Positions 1 through 6,021 of a DNA stretch of 6,078 nucleotides are shown here, piece by piece. The notes under the pieces were generated by a model. That model saw nothing but the letters and a program-made list of their open reading frames with translations, was not told the origin of the DNA and did not search any database. The DNA is taken from contig CAJJDL010000101.1 of NCBI GenBank assembly GCA_905182935.1, positions 1-6,078 on the forward strand, read 5' to 3'. The translations under genes were made by a program, and so were the position numbers. Numbering within the stretch: the stretch's first letter is position 1; every line of letters starts with the position of its first letter. The stretch is from an uncultured Nitrospinaceae bacterium. Lineage in GTDB: Bacteria > Nitrospinota > Nitrospinia > Nitrospinales > VA-1.

Positions 1-803
1 TTCGCAAGGTACAAGCATAGTTCGGTTAACTTTTCAGTGAATTTTTGGTAGGCTAAACTACCAATTTTAAATTTTTTATTTTTAGCTTGACCGTTAGCTA
101 AAATGATAGCCATGTCGTTGGTGCTAGTATCCCCATCTACCGTTATCCGATTAAAAGTTTGGTTGTTTGCTTCTTTAAGAGCATAGTTGAGAGTTTTTTT
201 GTCGATATTAGCATCAGTGGCGATAAAAGCTAGCATAGTAGCCATATTTGGGTGGATCATCCCCGATCCTTTGGCAATACCACCGAGAGTAACTTTATCC
301 TTCCCTATATAAAAACTAGATGACGTGAGCTTTGTGCTAAGATCCGTAGTCATAATAGCCTTCGCAGAATTGCCCCATCCAGTAGGTGATAGCTTGCTCA
401 CTATATTAGGTAGTGCTTTTATTATTTTCTCCTTTGGCAAGGGCACCCCTATAATACCTGTTGAGGCAATAAAAACTTCCTTTGAGCTAATAGAAAGTTC
501 ATGCGAAAGTTCAGACGCTAAAGATTCGCAGTCGCTCATTCCCCTTGGTCCAGTGCAAGCATTAGCATTTCCACTATTAACTAAGATGGCCCGAAATGCT
601 TTTGAACTTTTTAGAATTTTTCGACACCATATTACAGTTGGAGAGACTACTTTGTTTGAAGTAAATACACCTGCTGCAATAGAGGGTTCTTGAGAAATAA
701 TAAGCGCGAGGTCTTTTTCTTTATTAGTTTTGATACCGCAGGAAATACCGGCAGTTGCAAATCCTGGAACTTGAAAACCGCGGCTAAAAATTGTTTTCTT
801 CAT
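1..803 (-). CDS. argJ: ArgJ, bifunctional glutamate N-acetyltransferase / amino-acid acetyltransferase (partial, C-terminus beyond left edge)
   Basis: Reading the minus strand from the ATG at 803 gives 267 open codons that run off the left edge, so the C-terminal part is missing (family members are usually about 400 residues). The product is recognisable as ornithine acetyltransferase. NSGNANACTG lies at about residues 76-85 and STG at 114-116, the usual oxyanion-hole Thr-Gly. The self-cleavage site KGSGMIHPNMATML spans 178-191, with Thr189 as the expected N-terminal nucleophile after autoproteolysis. DTSTND at 225-230 also fits the family. The enzyme moves acetyl from N-acetylornithine to glutamate in the cytoplasmic arginine pathway. 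Whether it also uses acetyl-CoA cannot be told from sequence. The start is 12 nt after the argC stop, in the same frame and without a visible Shine-Dalgarno sequence, which suggests translational coupling to argC. Confidence 0.95.
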   Translation of the reverse strand, partial: MKKTIFSRGFQVPGFATAGISCGIKTNKEKDLALIISQEPSIAAGVFTSNKVVSPTVIWCRKILKSSKAFRAILVNSGNANACTGPRGMSDCESLASELSHELSISSKEVFIASTGIIGVPLPKEKIIKALPNIVSKLSPTGWGNSAKAIMTTDLSTKLTSSSFYIGKDKVTLGGIAKGSGMIHPNMATMLAFIATDANIDKKTLNYALKEANNQTFNRITVDGDTSTNDMAIILANGQAKNKKFKIGSLAYQKFTEKLTELCLYLA

Positions 804-815
804 GAGTGAGTATAT

Positions 816-1853
816 CTAAGGGAAAATACCAGGAAAACTAAGTCCGGATTTTTCTGAAATTCCTAGCATAAGATTCATGTTTTGTATTGCTTGGCCTGAT
901 GCACCTTTTATAAGGTTGTCAATAGCGCTAGTGATGATGGCTCTTCGATTGCGTATATCAACCTGTACCCCAATATCGCAAAAATTTGATGATACGGTGA
1001 AATGTGTATTGGCATATTCCCCTAGCGGTAGTATGCGAATGAATGGCTCATTTGTATAAAAATTATTAAAGTATTCAAGGAGATCCTCAGCCGACATATC
1101 TTGTTTTAGGTTGATATAAACGGTGCTAAGCATTCCACGCGTCATTGGTATAAGGTGCGGTGAAAATGAAATTTGTATGTCAGTTTTTGATAATGTTGAA
1201 AGTTCTTGCTCGATTTCCGGAGTATGCCTGTGTACAGCAATATTATAAGCAGAGACGCCTTCGTTAACTTCAGAAAACTGCGTGGCAAGCGCTGCCTTGC
1301 GGCCAGCACCCGAGATACCCGACTTAGAATCAGCTACGATGCTAGATAAGTCCACCCAGTCTTTTGTTATTAGGGGAGCTAAGGCTAGAGTTATGCTTGT
1401 TGGATAACATCCTGGGTTAGCAATTAGTCGAGCGGACTTAATTGCTTCTCGGTGAATTTCCGGTAAGCCATAGACTGCCTCTTTCAGTAGGGAGGGCTGT
1501 TGGTGTCGGGTTGAATACCAGTCCTTAAAAACCGCAGGGTCTTTTAGTCGAAAATCAGCACTCAGGTCAATGACTCTAGTATTTTCTGTTAGAAAAAGAG
1601 AAACTTTATGCATCGAAACTGTATGAGGAAGGGCAAGAAAAACGATATCACAATGTTCACTAGATACAGAGTCAATAGATGAAAATTTTATATCTGTAAA
1701 CCCGCTGAGAGAAGGAAATACCTTTGAGACGGCTTGTCCTTGATAGGTTTCGGAGGTGAGGAAAACAATTTCAGATTTTGGATGATTTATCAGTAGGCGA
1801 AGTAGCTCTAGGCCTGTATAGCCGCTGGCACCTGCGATACCAATTTTTGCCAT
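816..1853 (-). CDS. argC: ArgC, N-acetyl-gamma-glutamyl-phosphate reductase
   Basis: This complete 345-residue protein has the normal length for the type 1 ArgC family. It catalyses the NADPH-dependent reduction of N-acetylglutamyl 5-phosphate to the semialdehyde, the third step of arginine synthesis, in the cytoplasm. The N-terminal dinucleotide-binding loop GASGYTG is at residues 8-14. The catalytic cysteine is Cys149 in NPGCYPTS (147-153). SGISGAGR follows at 178-185, and HRHTPEI at 208-214 supplies the conserved histidine region. The C-terminal KGASGQAIQNMN (317-328) is typical of the Rossmann-fold closing segment. The ATG is preceded by AAGGA seven bases upstream, a good ribosome binding site. 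It lies downstream of rpsI and immediately upstream of argJ, so argC and argJ are very likely co-transcribed. Confidence 0.97.
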   Translation of the reverse strand: MAKIGIAGASGYTGLELLRLLINHPKSEIVFLTSETYQGQAVSKVFPSLSGFTDIKFSSIDSVSSEHCDIVFLALPHTVSMHKVSLFLTENTRVIDLSADFRLKDPAVFKDWYSTRHQQPSLLKEAVYGLPEIHREAIKSARLIANPGCYPTSITLALAPLITKDWVDLSSIVADSKSGISGAGRKAALATQFSEVNEGVSAYNIAVHRHTPEIEQELSTLSKTDIQISFSPHLIPMTRGMLSTVYINLKQDMSAEDLLEYFNNFYTNEPFIRILPLGEYANTHFTVSSNFCDIGVQVDIRNRRAIITSAIDNLIKGASGQAIQNMNLMLGISEKSGLSFPGIFP

Positions 1854-1860
1854 AGCATTA

Positions 1861-1865
1861 TCCTT
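1861..1865 (-). promoter_or_regulatory. Shine-Dalgarno sequence of argC
   Basis: AAGGA on the minus strand ends seven bases before the argC ATG. It is one of only two clear ribosome binding sites in this window and supports the chosen argC start. Confidence 0.7.
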
Positions 1866-1912
1866 GGTAGTAAAATCAATGTTGTTTGTAAATTTGAAAC
1901 GGGCAGAAAGAC

Positions 1913-1948
1913 CTACAACATTGTAGTGTCAAATGATTTAAGATAAAA
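1913..1948 (-). promoter_or_regulatory. Candidate argC promoter/operator region with near-palindrome
   Basis: On the minus strand TTGACA (1932-1927) is followed directly by CTACAA-TG-TTGTAG (1926-1913), two 6-bp arms around a 2-nt centre. Two promoter readings are possible. TTGACA could be a -35, but no good -10 lies 16-18 nt further on (TTTCTG at 17 nt). Alternatively TACAAT (1925-1920) could be a -10 with a weak -35, TTTTAT (1948-1943), 17 nt upstream. In the second case the inverted repeat covers the -10 and could serve as an operator. It does not resemble the enterobacterial ARG box. The position, 60-95 nt before argC, suits an internal promoter, but this is inference. Confidence 0.3.
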
Positions 1949-1970
1949 GTTGAAATTGATTTTGAGGTCG

Positions 1971-1992
1971 CAAAGCTTTACCAAAGCGTTTG
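1971..1992 (-). other. Hairpin in the rpsI-argC spacer
   Basis: On the minus strand CAAA-C-GCTTT, loop GGT, AAAGC-TTTG can form a nine-pair stem with one bulged C. No T tract follows on either strand, so it is not a standard intrinsic terminator. It could be an RNA processing site, a 3'-end stabiliser for the ribosomal-protein message or a weak attenuator. Confidence 0.35.
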
Positions 1993-1996
1993 ATCG

Positions 1997-2015
1997 TCCA
2001 AAAATATAATTTGGA
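1997..2015 (-). other. Hairpin just after the rpsI stop codon
   Basis: TCCAAA and TTTGGA form a six-pair stem around a 7-nt AT-only loop, starting about 12 nt after the rpsI stop. It stands directly before the larger hairpin at 1971-1992. The two together could mark the end of the ribosomal segment of the transcript. No downstream U-run is present. Confidence 0.3.
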
Positions 2016-2026
2016 TACAGTAATTA

Positions 2027-2425
2027 TTAACGTTTGGAGAACTGAAAAAGTTTGCGAGCGCCCGGTCTGCCAGGCTTTTTCCGCTCGACGACTCGTGAGT
2101 CACGGGTGAGGAAGCCTCCTCTTTTAAGAGTCGCTCTATGGACGGAATCAGCTTCGATAAGAGCTCGAGAGATACCCAAGCGAAATGCCCCCGCTTGCCC
2201 TGACAAACCACCACCTATAACTTTAGCATCGATATCGTAAGATTCTAATGTGCTTGTATTCGTCAAGGGTTGTTTTATATTCATAACTAAGGAATCGCGC
2301 ATAAAATAGTCTTTAACTTCTTTGGAGTTTACAGTTATCTTACCAGAACCTGATTGAATCCACACTTTCGCTATAGACCGTTTCCTTCTACCCGTCGCGT
2401 AAAACTTTTCTCCGTTACTTCCCAT
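2027..2425 (-). CDS. rpsI: Small ribosomal subunit protein uS9 (S9)
   Basis: This complete 132-residue protein matches the uS9 family in length and sequence. It starts with the typical FYATGRRKRSIAKVW segment at residues 8-22 and has GGGLSGQAGAFRLGISRAL at about 71-89. It ends in a basic tail GRPGARKLFQFSKR. In the 30S subunit the C-terminal arginine of the SKR end reaches the P-site tRNA anticodon loop, and that end is intact here. Small departures from the usual consensus are Arg in GRRKRS, where Thr or Ser is common, and Leu in ARKLFQ, where a basic residue is common. The ATG is preceded by AGGAA eight bases upstream (2438-2434), which fixes the start. It lies 62 nt downstream of rplM, the classical L13-S9 pair. 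Confidence 0.98.
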   Translation of the reverse strand: MGSNGEKFYATGRRKRSIAKVWIQSGSGKITVNSKEVKDYFMRDSLVMNIKQPLTNTSTLESYDIDAKVIGGGLSGQAGAFRLGISRALIEADSVHRATLKRGGFLTRDSRVVERKKPGRPGARKLFQFSKR

Positions 2426-2487
2426 ATTCTAGGTTCCTGTTTTTTTTAGATTATATTGGTTGCTAAATAGCTTTGTTCTTTTCTCTG

Positions 2488-2916
2488 TTAGATAGAAATT
2501 ACCTCTGGATTTTGTGCCGTATGAGGATGCGTGCCACCATCATAAACTCTAAAGTTACCAGCTAAGACTCTACCCAGTCGATTTTTAGGTAACATTCCTT
2601 GTATAGCTTTTGTTAGTAAATTGGATGGATTTTTTTCCCGTATTTCCCTTGCAGTAGCTGATTTAATCCCACCTATGAAGCCAGTGTGGTGATAATAAAT
2701 TTTTTGATCCCATTTTGCACCAGTCAGTTTAACCTTAGCTGCATTAATGATGATCACATTATCACCACAATCAACATTTGGAGTGAAAGCAGGTTTAGTT
2801 TTACCGCGTACGATGGCTGCGACCTTAGTTGCTAATCGACCCAATACTTTATCGGTAGCATCAATAACAACCCATTTTTTATTTACTGTGTTCACATTTA
2901 AAGAAATTGTTTTCAT
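2488..2916 (-). CDS. rplM: Large ribosomal subunit protein uL13 (L13)
   Basis: With the ATG at 2916 the protein has 142 residues, the same length as E. coli L13, and begins [20 protein letters not shown], the normal family start. Other family segments are [10 protein letters not shown] (about 23-32), the [12 protein letters not shown] segment (about 74-85), [14 protein letters not shown] (about 103-116) and the C-terminal [13 protein letters not shown]. The open frame continues upstream to an ATG at 2991, but those 25 extra residues have no counterpart in L13. They would also be encoded across the predicted promoter (2963-2991), so I reject the longer start. No strong Shine-Dalgarno is seen before 2916. 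The protein is an early assembly component of the 50S subunit, and in some bacteria it also represses its own operon, which I cannot test here. It heads the rplM-rpsI transcript. Confidence 0.97.
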   Translation of the reverse strand: MKTISLNVNTVNKKWVVIDATDKVLGRLATKVAAIVRGKTKPAFTPNVDCGDNVIIINAAKVKLTGAKWDQKIYYHHTGFIGGIKSATAREIREKNPSNLLTKAIQGMLPKNRLGRVLAGNFRVYDGGTHPHTAQNPEVISI

Positions 2917-2962
2917 AACTGAATGATTTGATAGGGTTTGAAAGTAAATATGGAAACTAGTT

Positions 2963-2991
2963 ATACTAGATAAATTGCCACTTGATGTCAA
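2963..2991 (-). promoter_or_regulatory. Sigma70-type promoter of rplM-rpsI (and probably argC-argJ)
   Basis: On the minus strand a perfect -35 hexamer TTGACA (2991-2986) is followed after 17 nt by TAGTAT (2968-2963), a four-of-six match to the -10 consensus. Initiation would fall near 2955-2957, giving a leader of about 40 nt before the rplM ATG at 2916. The -10 lies inside an exact inverted repeat, CTAGT-TAT-ACTAG (2957-2969 on the plus strand). This is the best promoter in the window and fits the high expression expected of ribosomal proteins. Confidence 0.7.
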
Positions 2992-3080
2992 TCAGATTAA
3001 TAATATTTCAATCTATTTCTTACTTGCTCTACTCATTCTTAATAGAACCGAAAACCTTAATGACTTTATTTTTAGAGTCA

Positions 3081-3115
3081 AATAAGCTATTTTATCGATT
3101 TTAGGTTAGCTTATT
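3081..3115. repeat. Inverted repeat with 9-bp arms in the rplM-shc spacer
   Basis: AATAAGCTA (3081-3089) and TAGCTTATT (3107-3115) are exact inverted copies separated by 17 nt. They lie about 85-119 nt before the cyclase ATG and about 90 nt upstream of the rplM -35. If transcribed toward the cyclase it would form a stem in the leader. If not, it could be a regulator site with arms centred about 26 nt apart. Function unknown. Confidence 0.4.
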
Positions 3116-3137
3116 CAAGCTTTAGGTATCTTAGAGT

Positions 3138-3151
3138 GCTTTAATTAAAGC
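3138..3151. repeat. Perfect 14-bp palindrome upstream of the cyclase
   Basis: GCTTTAATTAAAGC reads identically on both strands and ends 48 nt before the cyclase ATG, a position suited to promoter or operator function. Its core TTTAATTAAA recurs inside the 14-bp palindrome at 5924-5937. No convincing -35/-10 pair was found around it. The nearest is TTAATT with TGTTAT 17 nt on, which is poor. Confidence 0.35.
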
Positions 3152-3199
3152 CATTTAAATATTTGTTATCAATGATTTATCTTAATATCTCAAGAATTT

Positions 3200-5149
3200 A
3201 TGAAAGATTTATCGGCATCTTCAATCGAATCAACTGACAATCAAAAAACCGAATCGAAAATTTTTGATGGCCGGATAGATTCCGCAATTCTTCGGTCAAG
3301 GACTTTTCTTTTATCCCAGCAAAAAAAAGAGGGGTATTGGGTTGATGAGCTGGAGTCTAACGCCACAATAACAGCAGAGCTCATTTTTTTTATGCACTTT
3401 ACTGGTACGGTCGACTTAGACAAACAAGGCAAAATAGTTGATTATCTTTTTCATAAACAAAGGGAAGATGGAAGCTGGTCTCTATTTTTTGAAGGACCTT
3501 GCGATATCAATTCCACGGTAGAGTCATACATGGCGTTGAAACTCGCAGGTATTTCTTTACGTAGACCAGAAATGATTCGTGCTCGCGAAGTAATTGATGG
3601 AAACGGTGGTATTAAAGCTACCCGCGTATTCACAAAAATTTTTCTTGCTATGTTTGGCCAAATTTCTTGGGACGTCTGCCCATCGATTCCTGTGGAGATT
3701 ATTTTACTTAAAAATTGGTTTCCGATAAATATTTATGAAATGTCCAGTTGGTCTCGCAGTACAGTGGTCCCACTTTCTATTGTTATTAGCCATAAACCAG
3801 TATGTCATCCACCAGAAGGTCGAGATATTAAAGAACTATTTACTACTGGTGATTTTGAGTTAGGTTTTGAATCAGACGGATTAATTTTTAGTTCTTGGAG
3901 AAATTTTTTTATCCACCTTGATAAAATTATAAAATTTGTAGGGGAATTTCCGTGGAAACCTTTTCGTAAGATAGCTCTTAAAAAGGCGTTTCAATGGGTT
4001 GTCAACCATCAGGAAGAACAAGGAGATTTTGCAGGTATTCAACCAGCAATGTTGAATTCATTGTTGGCATATCATTATGAAGGAGTTCCAAAGGACGACT
4101 CAAAGTGGGTCAAGGGGTTAGAATCAATTGACAGATTTTTGATTGATAAAAAAGAGGGGCTACTAATGCAAGCCTGTGTTTCTCCACTTTGGGACACGGC
4201 GCTTGCAGCTAATGCACTTTGCGATTCGGGAATGCGAACGGACCATCCTGCTTTGGTGAAAGCCGGTGAATGGATTCTAACTAAACAGGTTGTTAAAAAG
4301 GGAGACTGGGTTTTTAAAAACCCTAAAGCTACCCCAGGTGGATGGGCTTTTGAGTTTTATAATGAGCTTTACCCCGATTGCGACGATACTGCAGAGATTC
4401 TTATTTTTCTTGATCGAGTAAAACTACCTGAATTGCATTTAAAGTTAAAAGAAGTGGAGCGAGCGATATCCTGGTTGCTCAGTATGCAATGCAAAACAGG
4501 TGGTTGGGCAGCATTTGATATTGATAATGACAAAAATATTTTAAACCAGGTACCATTTGCCGATCATGGGGCCATGTTAGATCCGCCTACAGCTGATGTT
4601 AGTGGACGTGTTTTGTGGTTATTGGGTCGTGTCGGATTTAAAAAAAATCATCCTCAGGTGAGAAGACTAATCAGGTTCGTGAAGGAAAAGCAAGAAAGTG
4701 ACGGGTCCTGGTGGGGTCGTTGGGGAGTGAACTACATATATGGGAGTTGGTTAGCCCTTGCTGGGCTTGCATCTATCGGTGAGGATATGACTCAACCATA
4801 TATACGTCGTACGATAAAATGGTATGAGAATCATCAGAATGAAGACGGGGGTTGGGGCGAGACCTGTGAAAGTTACAAAAACACATCGTTAGCTGGACAA
4901 GGAAACAGTACTGCTTCACAAACCGCTTGGGCCGTGATGGGGATGATTGCCGGTGGGGAGCAAGAAAATTTGGTTGTTAAGCGTGGAGTCGATTTTTTGT
5001 TAAATCGTCAAAAAAAATATGGATCGTGGCAAGAAAATGAGTTCACTGGAACCGGATTTCCCGTACACTTTTTTATTAAATACCATATGTATCAGCATCT
5101 GTTTCCACTTATGGCACTTGGGCGGTATCGATCCGCTTTAGGGTCGTAG
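3200..5149 (+). CDS. shc: Squalene-hopene cyclase
   Basis: This full-length 649-residue protein has the usual size for bacterial class II triterpene cyclases. It cyclises squalene to hopene or hopanol at the inner membrane as the first committed step of hopanoid synthesis. The protonating motif is DCDD at 393-396, just after GGWAFEF. QW-type repeats occur near 41-47, 87-93, 271-277, 430-436, 498-504, 546-552 and 604-610. By hand alignment to the Alicyclobacillus enzyme the pocket residues are kept: Trp184 (W169), IQP 280-282 (I261/Q262), Trp331 (W312), Phe384 (F365), Trp508 (W489), Phe620, Phe624, Tyr628 and Tyr631 (F601, F605, Y609, Y612). Phe439 replaces Y420 and Arg470 replaces H451; I recall both as common in other bacterial SHCs. 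The ATG at 3200 has only a weak AAGAA ribosome site. The gene is divergent from rplM and convergent with the lipoprotein gene, so it appears monocistronic. Confidence 0.96.
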   Translation: MKDLSASSIESTDNQKTESKIFDGRIDSAILRSRTFLLSQQKKEGYWVDELESNATITAELIFFMHFTGTVDLDKQGKIVDYLFHKQREDGSWSLFFEGPCDINSTVESYMALKLAGISLRRPEMIRAREVIDGNGGIKATRVFTKIFLAMFGQISWDVCPSIPVEIILLKNWFPINIYEMSSWSRSTVVPLSIVISHKPVCHPPEGRDIKELFTTGDFELGFESDGLIFSSWRNFFIHLDKIIKFVGEFPWKPFRKIALKKAFQWVVNHQEEQGDFAGIQPAMLNSLLAYHYEGVPKDDSKWVKGLESIDRFLIDKKEGLLMQACVSPLWDTALAANALCDSGMRTDHPALVKAGEWILTKQVVKKGDWVFKNPKATPGGWAFEFYNELYPDCDDTAEILIFLDRVKLPELHLKLKEVERAISWLLSMQCKTGGWAAFDIDNDKNILNQVPFADHGAMLDPPTADVSGRVLWLLGRVGFKKNHPQVRRLIRFVKEKQESDGSWWGRWGVNYIYGSWLALAGLASIGEDMTQPYIRRTIKWYENHQNEDGGWGETCESYKNTSLAGQGNSTASQTAWAVMGMIAGGEQENLVVKRGVDFLLNRQKKYGSWQENEFTGTGFPVHFFIKYHMYQHLFPLMALGRYRSALGS

Positions 5150-5201
5150 GTATTCAAAAAAATAGCTAGGTTTGTTCTGTCGGTCATAAAATATGGTGAG
5201 A

Positions 5202-5233
5202 TGTTCAAAAAGTTTTTTAAAGAATGTTGAACA
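5202..5233. terminator. Weak inverted repeat between converging genes, possible terminator
   Basis: TGTTCAA (5202-5208) and TTGAACA (5227-5233) pair exactly around an 18-nt spacer rich in A and T, including a run of six T at 5213-5218. It lies in the 88-nt gap between the cyclase stop and the lipoprotein stop, where a bidirectional terminator is expected. The stem is short and GC-poor and the T run is in the loop, so it is not a textbook terminator. Confidence 0.3.
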
Positions 5234-5237
5234 AGTA

Positions 5238-5810
5238 TTAGTGTTGTCTAAGCATTTCGACAGCAAATTTGGTGCGGTTGAGATGTTGTGTTGCCGAGGA
5301 AACCACCTCTCCTGTAACTATGTCAGTAAGGGTAAGGTGCATATCAATATTGGTGCCTAAATCAGTGATTTTTCCGGTCAGAATAGCTTGGGAATCAAGT
5401 GATTTTCCAAGTGTTTGTAGTTCGCTTTTGGAATACAAGTATTTATGCTGTAGATTTAGTTGCTGAAGAATTTCATTGACCTCGCCTTTTTGCGTAACAT
5501 GAAATGTGCGGCTGTCAAATAGAGAACGATCAGTAAAAGCTTCAACTACTCTTGATGAAAGATATTCTCCAAGAATGGGTATTTGATTTCCTTCATCAAC
5601 AAAGTCCATAATGGTAATTTTATTAATTTCGTATTCTTCGATATCATTGGCTATTTGGCTTGTTATGCTCTCTGCTTTACCTTGATAGTAACTTGAATCA
5701 GTTTGGGTGCGAAAAAGTTTTTCCATGCCCTCCGGGAGGTCCATTTTTATTGTGCAGGCTGATAAAAGGCTAAGTAATAGTATAGGGTAAAAAATTTTAT
5801 AGGTTTTCAT
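5238..5810 (-). CDS. Outer-membrane lipoprotein with FlgO/TolB-like domain
   Basis: With the start at 5810 the protein has 190 residues. It opens with a short basic stretch (MKTYK), a hydrophobic segment and the lipobox LLSAC, so Cys19 would be lipidated by signal peptidase II processing. Thr at position +2 predicts sorting to the outer membrane if Lol rules apply. The mature part has KITIMDF (64-70), LGEYLSSRVVEAF (80-92) and ILTGKITDLG (143-152), then LTDIVTGEVVSSA. This pattern resembles FlgO and related CsgG/TolB-N-like domains, which share a fold but not one function. I cannot assign a role, and nothing nearby points to flagella or curli. A longer frame starts at 5831, but it lacks a ribosome site and puts charged residues before the signal peptide. 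The AAAGAG before 5810 is a weak site. The gene converges on the cyclase. Confidence 0.75.
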   Translation of the reverse strand: MKTYKIFYPILLLSLLSACTIKMDLPEGMEKLFRTQTDSSYYQGKAESITSQIANDIEEYEINKITIMDFVDEGNQIPILGEYLSSRVVEAFTDRSLFDSRTFHVTQKGEVNEILQQLNLQHKYLYSKSELQTLGKSLDSQAILTGKITDLGTNIDMHLTLTDIVTGEVVSSATQHLNRTKFAVEMLRQH

Positions 5811-5923
5811 AATATGTTTTCTCTTTTTCATTAAATGATATATCGTAATATTACATCAAATCCTAAAGTTTATTTTGCAATTAGGGTGCCACCTGATAAA
5901 TCTCAATACTGGCTTGTAAAACG

Positions 5924-5937
5924 CTTTTAATTAAAAG
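5924..5937. repeat. Perfect 14-bp palindrome upstream of the lipoprotein gene
   Basis: CTTTTAATTAAAAG is self-complementary and lies about 114-127 nt before the lipoprotein ATG at 5810. It shares the core TTTAATTAAA, flanked by GC on both sides (with one extra A on the right), with the palindrome upstream of the cyclase at 3138-3151. A shared operator is possible, but AT-rich palindromes also arise by chance. Confidence 0.35.
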
Positions 5938-6001
5938 AGCTTATAGGTTTTATGTTGACTATATGATTGGAGAGGGAGATTAATTTTTCACCTCTGTTAT
6001 A

Positions 6002-6021
6002 GGCAAAACTTGCCATTTTTT
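6002..6021 (+). terminator. Short terminator-like hairpin with T tract
   Basis: GGCAA, loop AAC, TTGCC, then A and six T form a miniature intrinsic terminator on the plus strand. The five-pair stem is short. No plus-strand gene ends nearby: the cyclase stops about 850 nt earlier and the gene between is on the other strand. It could end a small unannotated transcript or be fortuitous. Confidence 0.3.

Noticed and set aside
325..693. Plus-strand open frame of 122 codons
   Set aside because: It lies entirely inside argJ on the opposite strand and its translation shows no family features, whereas the minus-strand reading gives clear ArgJ motifs.
1978..2214. Minus-strand open frame overlapping the 3' end of rpsI
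   Set aside because: It is an alternate frame of the well-conserved rpsI coding sequence with no recognisable protein.
2917..2991. N-terminal extension of L13 from an upstream ATG
   Set aside because: The extra 25 residues have no match in the L13 family, the shorter form has the exact usual length, and the extension overlaps the -35 and -10 elements of the promoter.
3160..3199. Promoter for the cyclase at TAATAT (3183-3188)
   Set aside because: It would start transcription almost at the ATG and has no fitting -35, so it is not reported as a promoter.
5811..5831. Upstream start of the lipoprotein gene
   Set aside because: It adds seven mostly basic or polar residues before a normal signal peptide and has no ribosome site. 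The ATG at 5810 gives a standard lipoprotein signal.
5955..5983. Plus-strand promoter TTGACT with GATTAA 17 nt on
   Set aside because: The -10 matches the consensus at only three positions and no gene follows within the window.
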